Below are positions 23,277-33,628 of a stretch of DNA of 64,000 bases, piece after piece (position 1 is the first letter of the stretch; each line of letters opens with the position of its first letter). The stretch lies in the NCBI GenBank assembly GCA_002110485.1, contig MOWL01000072.1, forward strand, positions 186,001 through 250,000, written 5' to 3'. The stretch is from Emergomyces orientalis (lineage: Eukaryota; Ascomycota; Eurotiomycetes; Onygenales; Ajellomycetaceae). The notes under the pieces were generated by a model. That model made no database searches. It was given only the letters and a program-made list of their open reading frames with translations, and was not told the DNA's origin. The translations under genes were made by a program, and so were the position numbers.

Positions 23277-24928
23277 TCAAGCCGCTCTCGTCTTAACACC
23301 ACTCGATAATTTTCGCTGTTGCGACGCCTCCGTGCTAGCGCGGTACTTATCAAACATACCCGCAATATCGCCGTCAGCAATGGCACCGCCATTCTTTTCC
23401 GTGATTAAATTCTTCAGCCACCGGTTCTCCATCTCAAGCTGGTTGATGCGGGCTTCCAGCGTGGCGTTCTTGGCCGTGACGTCTTTCACGGTGCGTTCCA
23501 TGTTTTTTTCACGTTCCTTCTTCTTGATACGGAAGCGGGCGCTGGCGGCTGTGTTGCGGCGCCGTTTATCTTCTTCCTGTGCTTGGCGCGCGGATTCGTC
23601 GATGTTTTGGCTGCCTGGTGTCATGGCATCTTGTTTCTGTTTAGCGCCTTGATTCATAGATGTTGTTGTTGAGGGTGATGGTGATGGGTTGGATGGGGAC
23701 ATGGCGGAGATGGGCTGGGGCGTGACCAAACGCTCGAGGTTGTCGGACGTTATTGGGGATCCATTGTGGTTGGGACCTTGTAGCTGAGGCAGCGGATAGA
23801 TAGGCGCCTGCATGGGTAGTATGGGTGAAGGATAACCAGGCGTATAGTTGGGGAGGTTAAAGTCTGGGTCATTGTAATTAGCCTGTCTGCCAAACAAAAG
23901 CGTAACAATCGCGCATCCATCCAATCCATTCCCCCGCAATAATATAACACGCAACAAAAAAAAAAAAGGGCGAATCTGGGGAAACTCTATTTAGATATAT
24001 AAGAGGCGCCGCTCGACGGACCTGGCAGCCAGAGCAGGCGCATCCCCAAGCCAATGTTTTGAAACAGCCAGCAAGATACCGCATCACGTGAGAATTGCGT
24101 GCTGCTGCTCAGCCAGCACGTGCTTCATCGTTTTGCAGCAGGGAGGAGCCATAAAAGGAACTTGGTCCTCCACCGTGCGCTGATAAACGGGGAGCACAGG
24201 CAGCCAAAAAAAGACACGGGACAGCAAATGGCAGCAAGGATAAGACAGCAGCCAAGCATGTGTTTTTGAAGGGGAAAAAGGAGCAGGGCTGTGTGTGGTG
24301 CCATATGTGTGGATATCATGAATGGGGGAAACATGTATATGCGCGCTGATAGGATAGATAGAGTTCATAGCATCGTGAGGAAACAAAAAAAAAAGATTAA
24401 AAAAAATAAATTTGCAAAGTCGCCCAGCTGCGTGTCGAATCCCTCCCTCAGGGGAATAGCTGCTGCAGGCACACGGCGTAAAAAAAACTATTCCGAACCA
24501 TACATTGCATACACCGTTCATGACTCCTATCCTGCCAGGCGGGGTAATGATGTACTGCGAGCTTTTATAGCGTGAAAAAAAAAAAAAAAAAAAACCTCGA
24601 TCGACCAAGTAGAAAGTAACTCACCGTTGAGCATATCAATATATTTTACATTGTTCCCGTCACTCACAGCCGTGGTCGATGTGTCTTTACTCTGCATATC
24701 GGTTCCTTCTCCAGCCTCGAATTTCACTGGCATGTCGATTGGCAGATCCCCGACAGCGTCGAAATCGAGGAATTCCGCATTTGTGAACAAGGCCAATTCA
24801 GCATCCACATCGAATAGATCCTGCTGCTCCTGCTCCTGCTGCGCCTGGTCGTATGGAGACGGGATGGTATTCAATTCGTTCAGGTACTGCGAGAAATTCG
24901 GCGCTCGTCGCCCGTTGTAGCCCGACAT
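23277..24928 (-). CDS. metR: bZIP transcription factor of sulfur metabolism, MetR/CYS-3
   Basis: Two exons, 24625-24928 and 23277-23863, total 891 nt, 296 residues, close to the length known for Aspergillus MetR. The N-terminus MSGYNGRRAPNFSQYLNELN and the acidic LFTNAEFLDFD segment fit MetR. The basic region RRRNTAASARFRIKKKEREK is at 202-221, followed by a leucine zipper to about 260. The donor after YIDMLN is a strong GTGAGT in phase 1. Two nearer AG sites (23881-23890) give the wrong phase, and CCCAG at 23864 restores the frame, giving a 761-nt intron. Family role: activates sulfate assimilation and cysteine/methionine genes when sulfur is short. The intron is unusually long for a fungus and holds oligo-T runs and a TCACGTGA box. 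Confidence 0.92.
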
Positions 24929-25000
24929 GGCTCCTTCGCGAATCCCTTGGGACGGCGTTGGTGCCTCCCAAAAAAATTAATTTCTCGACGATAAATTCGC

Positions 25001-25050
25001 TTCTTTTTTTTTTTTTTTTTTTTTTCTTTTTTTTCTTTTTTTTCTTTTTT
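25001..25050. repeat. Pyrimidine tract upstream of metR
   Basis: T runs interrupted by single C, 73-122 nt upstream of the metR ATG. On the gene's strand this is an A/G tract, possibly in the 5' leader or a nucleosome-excluding promoter element. Confidence 0.7.
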
Positions 25051-25427
25051 GGTTTTCCCTTTCTCTTTGATACTTTTTAACAAATGTACGGGATCGCTCT
25101 GGGCGGTTTGGTCGTGATGGCGATGTGATTTCTTTTCGAATAGATCGGATGGATAGTGTGCGGTTTGAAAGATGACAGGTTATCTGTTTTTTTTATTTGC
25201 CACGAGTATGGTTCCGGCAAAACCTTAACGGCCGCACAGAAGGAGGAAGCGAGATAATGCGACGTCAAAGATGGATAAGTAATCGATGTTGAGAGGGAGA
25301 GAGTTGATATATTTTGCGGGGGTTGAATGTGGACGAAGGTTACAAGAGGGGAAACAGGTGGAAGGGATGGGCAGGCAATTTTGATCTTAGGGATTTCGTC
25401 GTCTTTGTGCCAGTTTGATGGAGGGCC

Positions 25428-25447
25428 GGGGGGGGGGGGGGGGGGGG
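25428..25447. repeat. Poly-G tract, 20 bases
   Basis: Twenty consecutive G in the metR upstream region. Confidence 0.95.
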
Positions 25448-26597
25448 TTCGGACAAGTCCTGGTGTGGGGGTTGAAGGGTGAAGCCAGACGCCAGGACGC
25501 CAGGATTGCAGGCTCAGGCTCCGGCTCAGGCTCAGGTTATTCCGTGGGAAGTTTTCGGGAGGGACGAAAAAAAGTAAGAGGGAATCAATCCTCTGCGTTT
25601 GGGGGGCTTGCGAAAACCGTGGATAAGCCCCTCGTGGCTGACTAAAAGGTGAGTTCTGGACCTCAACGCGGGCAAACTTCCCGAAACTTGGCTGGGCTGG
25701 GCATTCCCGCCAAGTTCAAGTCACAAAGCAAACCATTTACTAGTTACTCCGTAATAGTTATCAAATTAATTTGTTGGCTGTTTAAATTGATTGATTTCAG
25801 TTACCCATATCCATGCCGTCTTGCTTGCTTGCTGATTCCTTATTATTATTATCTATAGGGCAATTAGCTGTATTTAAATATTCTAATATGACTATAATAA
25901 CTCTTTCATTCCTTTTTTGCCACTGACAAACTCTCCCGACCGCAATTGGATTCCAAAAAGTAAAAAAAAATTCCGGTTACCGAATACTCGCCTGCTGCGT
26001 CAGATGCGGGTTTTCGAAACTCAAAACTTCTCAACTCTCCGCTGCCGTTTGCCCGTACTGCGATATCGGGGATACAAAAATCTTTCATATGTTTCTAATA
26101 TTGGATTATTGGCATTTTGTCCTTGTTGTTTGATGAAGCTGAGTCTCAATTTCTGCTTCAAAAGTAGGGAGGGGAAAACGTGACAGTTTCAACAACTTGA
26201 TGAGCTGCGTAGGTTGCTGTTATCGTAGTAGATTTTCGTTGCGGCGGGAGATAACGGTTATCCTGAGCATACAGGGTTGTGTCCGGCGGTAACTGCATAA
26301 TAATTGCAGAGAGGGTAGAATGGCCTCCCACTCCCCCAAGTGTGCGTTCAGAAGAACCAGTTCAAGCTATTTCCAAGATTCCCAACCGAGGAGTCGGTAT
26401 CCAACTGTTATATCAGCCATCTGATGTCCCTGTTCTGGCAGAGAACCGTCAGGGTGCACGCACTGGTCTTCGTCCCATATAAGTGCCTCGTTTCTAGCTT
26501 TCCATTGGTCCGACATTTTAGTAGGGGAGTTCTCTTCATCGGCATGACCCAGCCAATCTGCCCCTCTGCTTTTCCTGCAACTTTCGAGATACAGGCA

Positions 26598-26614
26598 CCC
26601 CCCCCCCCCCCCCC
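26598..26614. repeat. Poly-C tract, 17 bases
   Basis: Seventeen consecutive C upstream of CHL4. Confidence 0.95.
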
Positions 26615-27140
26615 TCTTGTTATTCTGTTGGGCGTCTGAGTGGTTGTAATGGCAGCTATCTACTGGGGGCTATATGCTGTGTGCGGGGCGCTAGTCCGTA
26701 ATAGGAAGCCCGCGATTGTGCTTAGCAATCAGAATATTTTCATCTCATCGCAGCCACACTCTCTATGACGACGGCTAAGAAAATAAATATTAATAATCAA
26801 TTGAAACAGGTCCCCCCACAGGATCCTTGAGGTTTGCAGCCTGGAGGGAAGAGATCTCAGATCTACAGGTGTCAACCCCTCGCTGTAGAGAAGATCCCAC
26901 ATTGCCAATGATGGAGCCAGGAGGTTTTTTGCGTGATGAGGCACACACACCACTATCGCCACGTGACCTTATCGTTTTTGTTGATGGAAAACAAAACAAA
27001 CACACCCTTGCATCGCGTCGAGGAGATGAAAAATATGTAAAACAAATAATGAATGCAAGCCCTCACTGAATGATTTCTTGCTCTTTAACATTCCCGGATT
27101 CTTGAACTCCAATGTTTATATAACTAAGGAGCTACGTCAA

Positions 27141-28793
27141 ATGACTCGTCGTGTAGGCGTGCGCGCCCCAACTGCTGCAAGTCTCTCAGACTCTCTCCGC
27201 ATCCCCTCCACTACCTTTTCGCTCATCAAAGCCTTCGGAAAGCTATCTCGACTCTCACTGCTTGACCTGGTATTCCAATGGTTAGATGACAAGAATGTCA
27301 AGGCGTTTCCGCCGTACCTTGGCCTCCGCAGCGTGGCCAATTTCGTGGAGGACGAGGAGGATCTAAATGCCTACCCACCCGCCGCATCTGTGGAGGAGTT
27401 GAGGGGCATATATGAGGACTTACGGAACCGAAAGGGTGGCAAGAGGGAAGTTATTGACCGCATCCTCGAGGGAGATTGGAGACATGGGATATCACTACGT
27501 CAGCTTGCAATGGTGGACATGCGCTACATTGAAGATCACCCAGTCGGACAGCGATGGACGGCTCTGCAATTGGTACCCCTAAAGGCTGATTCTTCTCAGT
27601 CTCAGCCAGGAGGAGATATATCAACCCCCCTCCCTCGATTCCACGCCTCGACTTTTCTTAGATCCATACAACGCGAGATATCTCCTTTAGTGAAAGCTCA
27701 TTACCATGTGTACCGCTCAAAGAGGCTTCCATTGACTTTTGTTCGCATCTTCGTCGTCGACTCCCCTTACCAACAACCGCGACAATCTCCATACATTTTC
27801 ACCGACTCGTCGAGAATAATATACCTCGCCTTCCCCGATAGTACTCCATATATATACTCCTCCCAACTTTCTTCCCCATCTCCTTCAGGCTCAAAAAATA
27901 TGACTGCGACATCAAGCAATGCCCTCACCACAGACACACGCACCCTGCGCAGATTAGTCAAGGACGCAATACCGAAAGCCCTCTCTCGACCACAGGAACG
28001 ATATACCCTCAAACCAACCTCACTAACCGCCAAAAGCCTTCACACTCTCCTTTCATTGCGTGGACCCGGTAGAACGAATTCCGCCAATGGCGCATTTACG
28101 GTGTTTGCCGATGCGGTGGTTGATGGATGCCCGCTTGATCCACGTCTTCCGCAATCTGTTCCGCCGGAGAACTACAATGGCCATAACGAAGGTACACCCG
28201 GATATGCCGAACGGGGAAAGGAAAATATACCACTGCCACAGCAACACGACAAATCGCCCAATATGTATACTACCCTGAGAAGGACAACGACACCCTTCCA
28301 TCAAGCGGGGATAACAGACACAGAGACCATGCAGATAGCCAAGAAAAGAAAATTGGCAGTGAGCTCTCGGTTTGGAACTTCTGGTGGTCAAAGAATTCCG
28401 CCTACAATGCCCATCTCTTCCAGCTCATTCCGAAAAACAACCACCAATAATTCACCACCGTCACAATCACAGCCCGCCCCTGTCCCCGTTCCCGCTCCCG
28501 TCCCTGCCCTCGACCGTCTAGAAATCCATCTGCAAGATCCGCCCATTCCTTCTAACCCGCAAGACAAAGTCAGAGATGAGGAGGACGAGGACGATGACGA
28601 TGACGATGACGAAACCAAACCCTCGACCCTCTCTTTAACTTTCTCCGGCTCAGATGTCATTGCTGGTCTCCGGCAGCTGGCGGAGTTGGGCGTGGTTGAT
28701 CCCGTGCGGATGCCGAGCTGGATGACGGGTGAGGAAGGGGTAAGTGTGGCTGTTGTAAAAGGGGGGAGGCGTAGAGGCTTGGTTGGAGGTTAG
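27141..28793 (+). CDS. CHL4: Kinetochore protein Chl4/Mis15 (CENP-N homologue)
   Basis: Single exon, 550 residues from ATG 27141 (MTRRVGVRAPT). The frame is open upstream to an ATG at 27078, which would add 21 residues without visible homology, so the inner start is preferred. The N-terminal 170 residues show the family features: LRIPSTTFSLIKAFGKLSRL, then SLLDLVFQWLDDKN, then GDWRHGISLRQLAMVDMRYI. The middle has a second conserved block (FVRIFVVDSPYQ to YTLKPTSLTAKSLHTLLSLRG). The last 170 residues are low-complexity, with a Pro/Val repeat and an acidic run (EDEDDDDDDDE). Family role: inner kinetochore CCAN subunit pairing with Iml3/CENP-L at centromeric chromatin. The large acidic and proline insert before the conserved C-terminal segment looks species-specific. 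Confidence 0.88.
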   Translation: MTRRVGVRAPTAASLSDSLRIPSTTFSLIKAFGKLSRLSLLDLVFQWLDDKNVKAFPPYLGLRSVANFVEDEEDLNAYPPAASVEELRGIYEDLRNRKGGKREVIDRILEGDWRHGISLRQLAMVDMRYIEDHPVGQRWTALQLVPLKADSSQSQPGGDISTPLPRFHASTFLRSIQREISPLVKAHYHVYRSKRLPLTFVRIFVVDSPYQQPRQSPYIFTDSSRIIYLAFPDSTPYIYSSQLSSPSPSGSKNMTATSSNALTTDTRTLRRLVKDAIPKALSRPQERYTLKPTSLTAKSLHTLLSLRGPGRTNSANGAFTVFADAVVDGCPLDPRLPQSVPPENYNGHNEGTPGYAERGKENIPLPQQHDKSPNMYTTLRRTTTPFHQAGITDTETMQIAKKRKLAVSSRFGTSGGQRIPPTMPISSSSFRKTTTNNSPPSQSQPAPVPVPAPVPALDRLEIHLQDPPIPSNPQDKVRDEEDEDDDDDDDETKPSTLSLTFSGSDVIAGLRQLAELGVVDPVRMPSWMTGEEGVSVAVVKGGRRRGLVGG

Positions 28794-30172
28794 GGATTGT
28801 GTGAGTGAGAGTAAGGACCTAAGGACCTAAGGACCCTGGACGGGCTTTGTTGTTTGGGTGGCATGGGTCTTTGTGCTGTATTATAATATGAAGTATAAGA
28901 GTTACTTTGTCTTTTCTTTTTCTTTTTCTTTTTCTTTTTTGGTTGTTTACTTTTGTTCGGGGTTAGGGGTTCAAATTGAGGAGGCTGGTTATTTGAGCAT
29001 ACGGAAGGGAATTAATTTTATATTATTTTACTAAGTTTTTACATTCCTTTCCTCGCGTTTTATTACTTTGTTTTTGGTTTACTTTCAGCTTTTAGAGTGC
29101 TGGGGTTATATGGTAGGATTCCTGGTTAAAATACGGTGCGTGTCAGTCGAGGACTGGTTATATGGTATATGTATCGACATCGTACATATATGTCCCGTGA
29201 AATGAGAGGAAAGGACGAGAACTTTTCGAGGAGTTTGCCCTGAAACTACCCAGTAATTGAAAAGGGAGAGGTTATTTTACAATGCTGATCGATACATTTA
29301 TTTGAATGGTACGTACGTACTCCGTATATACATACAGATGCCTACATGGTGGAATAGCCTCAGATAAGAAAACTGTGAATTCTTAAGAGATTGTATATGA
29401 ACGCCTTTTTATTTATTTATTTAATATGCATTAATGACCATAATGCTTATACTGCTAATGTGCATGTATATAGGTCTGTCTGCCCCGTAGTTTGCAGCAA
29501 TTCCCCTGCTGCCCACACTGGGGAGTACCCGCTTCCGCTCCGCTTGTTGATACTATTACAACATGCTAGGCAGGGAGAATAGTTGCGGTTTGCGGTAGGG
29601 TTGTTTCGTGAGATACTCTTATGGGCTGAAGAGGGAATACGACCCAAAGAAGTTCTCAGGGGGGGGGAGTAACAGCCACTCGGGGCTCCCAGCTCAAAAT
29701 CGAGCTGGACGTCCTCGAATCGCCTCGATGAGCTTTATGTTGGGGGTTCTTTTAAAATAACGTGCCACAGATATTCATTCCTCAGCTTGTTTTCGGGATC
29801 CCTCCGTTTAAACAGAATCCTAATATGAATGTGGTGGAATGTTTGAATGCTTCGTTTTATGGGTAGGAAATCGTATATTGGCAGTAAAAGTTCCGTCCTT
29901 GCGCACGGGGATTGTATCGTTTGTATGCCGATCGAAGCAAGAGCAGGACAAGGGTTGAGTTAGTCAAATAGACTCAAACATACTCCTGACGATATACCTG
30001 GAGATAAAGTGTTCGTGATATTTGATAGGTGGTGTTTTCTATCAGTGGGTTGTCATGGCCGAGTGGGCAAAACCTATCCAGCTGGGCTCTACCATTTTAG
30101 TAATAGTAGTACCCAGAATGCCGTCCGCGCGACCATGGCTGGTGATATGTCGTATAGTCTAACATGACAATA
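28794..30172. other. Convergent 3' flanks with a tRNA-like fragment
   Basis: No gene supported. A TTTTTC repeat lies at 28911-28940. At 30051-30069 the sequence GTCATGGCCGAGTGGGCAA resembles the 5' end and A box of tRNA-Ser/Leu, without the rest of a cloverleaf. Confidence 0.45.
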
Positions 30173-31497
30173 TTAACTGGTCAGTACTTCCATTCCTAAG
30201 ATTAACTTGTGGGGCAAGTGATATGTAGAAAAATCCATACCCCGCTCACTGGGAAATCCAAACTGGTCAGCAACATTTATATATCCCTCGTCGTTAACCC
30301 TGCCTTTGATCAAAAGTTGTTCCAAGGGAGCGTCGACTTCCCACGCGGAGCGACTACAAGTCAAGAGGAAAAGCGTCAGTTTGGCTGCTTGTTTGACCTG
30401 CATAACCATTTACTAGGAAAGTGGGACATACCAAATGACGCAACGTACTCCATTATTCTGCTGGGTCGCCGCCCACCGCTTGAAACAAGTTTTGTGCATA
30501 TTGTTTCCGCAGGCAGCTTTACACCAGACGATTTCCTCTGTCGCGGACTCAAATTCCATAAAACATATTGGGCAATCGCCTTCGATGGGTTTTCTTTTCC
30601 CGGACTCGTTTTCCGTTGACGCGTTGTTTTTAGGATTTACTGGAGCGTTCGTGAAAATCTCACGAAGTTCCTAGTTATTATTATTTATAGTTAGAAAAAT
30701 ACATAATTACGGTGCCGTGGATTCTTAGCGAAGGATGGAGAAATTTCTCACCGACGATAGGAATGCCAACTGATACTCGAGATATCCAGATACTTTAAGT
30801 ACATTGTGTAGGACCTGTGATGTTAATTAGGGATTTGTCTGTGTTTTCAACTTGGAAGAATTTCGCGCTTGAAACTTACATAAATGATATGCTTGCATTG
30901 ATTTCCCTTCTCCGAATCAGGGCAGGTACACCGAGGTTCAAGTCCGATCACGACTTCGTATAAATTCCCAGTTGATCCCACTATCTGTACCCTTTCCATA
31001 GGCACCTCTTCTGTGCCTTCTCTCTTGCGGTCAACGACAAAAAGCCTGCAAGGATAAACGTTAGCAGAAAGTAAAACATCATGCCGGCTTGTATGTACAC
31101 ATATTATATCGAACAAAAGTCCATACCTCTGCGTCCTCGCTCTGTCCAACTTCTGCAAATAGCTCTGTGGTGGATGCTTTCGGAATACGCGTCGTCTGCG
31201 TTCCTCTTTCTCAACAGAAGGGGAGCCCGCTGTCTTTTTCCGTTTGCGCGGAGTAGCTTGAGCTGCTGGGGAAGAGGCTTGACACGTTAAATCGATAACC
31301 GGCGTATTGCTACTTGCAATTGCGGCCTGAACCTGCCTCCGGTTTGCTGAACGGGGCGTAGTAGAAGCAGCATCGTCAGCAGCATAATTATTGTGTTGGG
31401 TCTCCTTAAAGGCGCGTTTTCTACCAGACTTTCGAGGTAGGAGTAGATCCCCTGAGCCACTGGCCATCTCTCGTAGCCTATGTGAACGTGAAGGCAA
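30173..31497 (-). CDS. SWIM and RING zinc-finger protein (probable E3 ubiquitin ligase)
   Basis: Five exons: 31127-31497, 30880-31045, 30752-30814, 30432-30670 and 30173-30353; total 1020 nt, 339 residues. The N-terminal ~120 residues are basic and disordered, with KR-rich stretches that may be nuclear signals. A SWIM finger follows: Cys163-x-Cys165-x8-Cys174-x-His176 (CTCPDSEKGNQCKH). After a short helix comes a RING: CPIC at 233-236, then CGNNMHKTC at 254-262, then CVIC at 277-280. The CGNNxH form is typical of SWIM-RING proteins such as MEX/ZSWIM2, where the RING recruits E2 enzymes. The last Cys pair is split by intron 4 and restored by splicing. A second ATG 30 bases downstream (MASGSG) is an alternative start. 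The function in fungi is not known to me. Confidence 0.87.
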
Positions 31498-31917
31498 AAG
31501 GTTGCAATAACAAAGAGCGAATAGACTAGGAATCAGGTGAATTGGAAGTTTTCCGCAGATTGCAATTCAAAGGTGGTAGAGAAGCGATCAGAGCTGTGGA
31601 TAGATAGCGGAAAACAGGAGCAGTAAGGCAAAACAACATTACACGCTATTGAGACCAAGAAGATCAGATCAGATAAGATTATAAATGCCAAGACCAGCAT
31701 CAGTTTCCGTACCAAGGCCTCACGGAATATTGTTTATCCTCCTCCGGCCGTCCTGGGGAACTCAACAGCGAACTTCTATCTGGCATCTGATAGCATTGAT
31801 TGCTGTGTGGCATACTTATTACATATTATGTCTTATGCTACACTGAACTGCTCTCTAAGAAACACTAATTCCTGTGAAAATTACACAACCAATCCCTGCA
31901 TTGCATGAATCCTCCGT
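31498..31917. promoter_or_regulatory. Divergent promoter region, SWIM-RING / TRAPPC13
   Basis: 420 bases between divergent start codons, no gene. An upstream ATG (31907) lies 11 bases before the TRAPPC13 start in another frame and could affect start choice. Confidence 0.45.
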
Positions 31918-33275
31918 ATGGCTCGCCCTCGCGCTCTCTCTGGTGCTGAAGCGGCCAAGGAGCCCCATTCAGTTTCACTCAAAGGTATGTACATGTACAC
32001 TGCTGGTACATGTTTACCGAGTTGCGCAATTACTGGCTGATATCGTAAAATAAACCAGTTTTACGGTGAGGTCTTTTTCCGGTCCTACTATCTACACCAC
32101 AAAGCCAGTTACTCATTTCCTGTTAATGCTTATATTATTATCGCCTTCGCAATTTACAACAGACTCTCGCGACCCTCCTTATCATACCAATATCCACTTC
32201 CGAGTGAAAGCGAACACGTCCCCTTCAAAGCCTCGCTCAGCTACCCCTCCGACAGCTCTGATAGTCAATTCATTCTCAGCCCAAATGTAAGCGCGGTAGC
32301 TCCAGTTTTCTCTTGTCTACTCCGAAACCGCAGGTCCTGATATGCTTGCTATTCACAGGTCACCCTCCCCCCTGCATTCGGATCTGCCTACGTGGGCGAA
32401 ACGTTCGCCTGCTCACTATGCGCAAACAATGAACTCCCACCAGATACCGAAAACCGAGTTGTCAGCTCCGTTCGGATAATAGCAGAAATGCAGACGCCAT
32501 CTCAAGTTGTCTCTTTAGAGCTCTCCCCTCCAGGAGAGGATTCACAGTCTGGCGGGTTGACAAAGTCTCAATCATTGCAGAAGATAGTTCGATTTGATTT
32601 GAAGGAGGAGGGAAACCATGTTCTTGCTGTCAGCGTTAGTTATACAGAAACGACAATGGCACAACAAGGCCAGGAAACACAGGCGGCAAGTGGGCGAGTA
32701 CGCACATTCCGGAAGCTTTACCAATTCATTGCACAGCCGTGTTTAAGTGTGCGGACAAAGGCGACGGAACTAGCACCACTCGAAGTGGATAATAGAGCTC
32801 TTGGCCCCTATGGAAAAACACGATTACTGAGATATGCACTTGAAGCGCAACTGGAAAACGTCGGTGATGGGACGATATCTCTAGGAGTATGTTCTCGAAG
32901 TTCTCTTCTTTTCGTGGAGTTCCCTCTTTTCAATATGTGCGGCCGACTTTATTATTCAAACCCAACTAACGGGTTACATTTTAGTCGACTACTCTCAATC
33001 CAAAACCGCCCTTCAAGTCAAGGTCGCTAAACTGGGACTTTGAACGATCCGATTCCCTGAGAACGGGGCCGCCCACATTAAACCCTCGTGATGTTCTCCA
33101 GGTTGCGTTCTTGGTGGAACAAGAACAGGGACAACAGGAAGGCCTCGAGGGCTTGCAGAAGGATATGAATCGAGATGGACGGACTACCCTTGGGCAACTA
33201 TCTATTGAATGGCGAGGTAGCATGGGAGATAGAGGCTTTTTAACCACAGGGAATCTTATGACAAAGAGACGGTAA
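31918..33275 (+). CDS. TRAPPC13: TRAPPC13 homologue (DUF974 family), TRAPP complex subunit
   Basis: Five exons: 31918-31984, 32059-32065, 32163-32286, 32359-32886 and 32985-33275; total 1017 nt, 338 residues. Exon 2 is a 7-nt microexon (TTTTACG) between an AACCAG acceptor and a GTGAGG donor. Including it joins SLK to LSRPSL and creates the conserved VLRLSRPSL block; skipping it breaks the frame. Later blocks are typical of the family: LPPAFGSAYVGETFACSLCANNE, LRYALEAQLENVGDGTISLG, LNPRDVLQVAFLVEQ, and LGQLSIEWRGSMGDRGFLTT at the end. The stop follows TKRR. Family role: a non-core subunit of the TRAPP tethering/RabGEF complex in ER-Golgi or autophagic traffic. The DUF974 call rests on these blocks; the role in this fungus is inferred. 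Confidence 0.87.
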
Positions 33276-33356
33276 TATTAAGTCGTGATCGTAAAATTAT
33301 GAGCTCAATTTGCTTTTGAAGGTTTTTGATTTATATCCCGTTTTTCCTTGTTAGAA

Positions 33357-33628
33357 TTAATAATTGGTTGCGCTGGACGGTAAGTACATGTAATAATGAG
33401 GGATGTGCCGCATAAACCGAACATCCACTGGATTGATACCGAATTGTCCAACCTCGGCATACCGAAGGAATGCCCGACGTGTGAAGGGGCTATAAGGGAT
33501 AGGCACTCTTCCGTCATTAGGCAGATGTTGTTGTTCCAGCAAGAACGCGGCTGCAATAAAATCCTGGCAAAGTGTTCATGTGTTCTTGTATGGATGTTAG
33601 ACATGAACGTACCAGTTAGTTCGTGCAT
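33357..33628 (-). CDS. Small spliced gene, 69 residues, unknown function
   Basis: Exon 1 is 16 nt (33613-33628, MHELT plus one base) and exon 2 is 33357-33550. The 62-nt intron has a GTACGT donor, a CTAAC branch-type element and a TTGCAG acceptor. Joined length is 210 nt, 69 residues, with no Cys pairs or membrane segment. The product starts MHELTAAFLLEQQHLPNDGR and contains RRAFLRYAEVGQFGINPVD and MRHIPHYYMYLP. The composition is like a folded soluble protein (aromatic, Arg and Pro residues well spread) rather than a chance frame. I do not recognise the family. The gene is convergent with TRAPPC13, leaving 81 bases between stop codons. Confidence is moderate because no homology can be checked. 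Confidence 0.5.

Larger units (their letters stand above)
24929..27140. promoter_or_regulatory. Divergent upstream region, metR / CHL4
   Basis: 2.2 kb between divergent genes, without a supported gene. It has poly-G (25428-25447), poly-C (26598-26614), a short GGCTCA repeat near 25510-25540, and a CACGTGAC box at 26959-26966 about 180 bases before the CHL4 start. Confidence 0.5.

Noticed and set aside
27078..27140. Upstream ATG for CHL4 adding 21 residues
   Set aside because: The added segment has no family similarity and the downstream ATG gives the usual family start.
30921..30935. GGTTCAAGTCC resembling a tRNA B box
   Set aside because: It lies in the SWIM exon of the zinc-finger gene and no cloverleaf can be folded around it.
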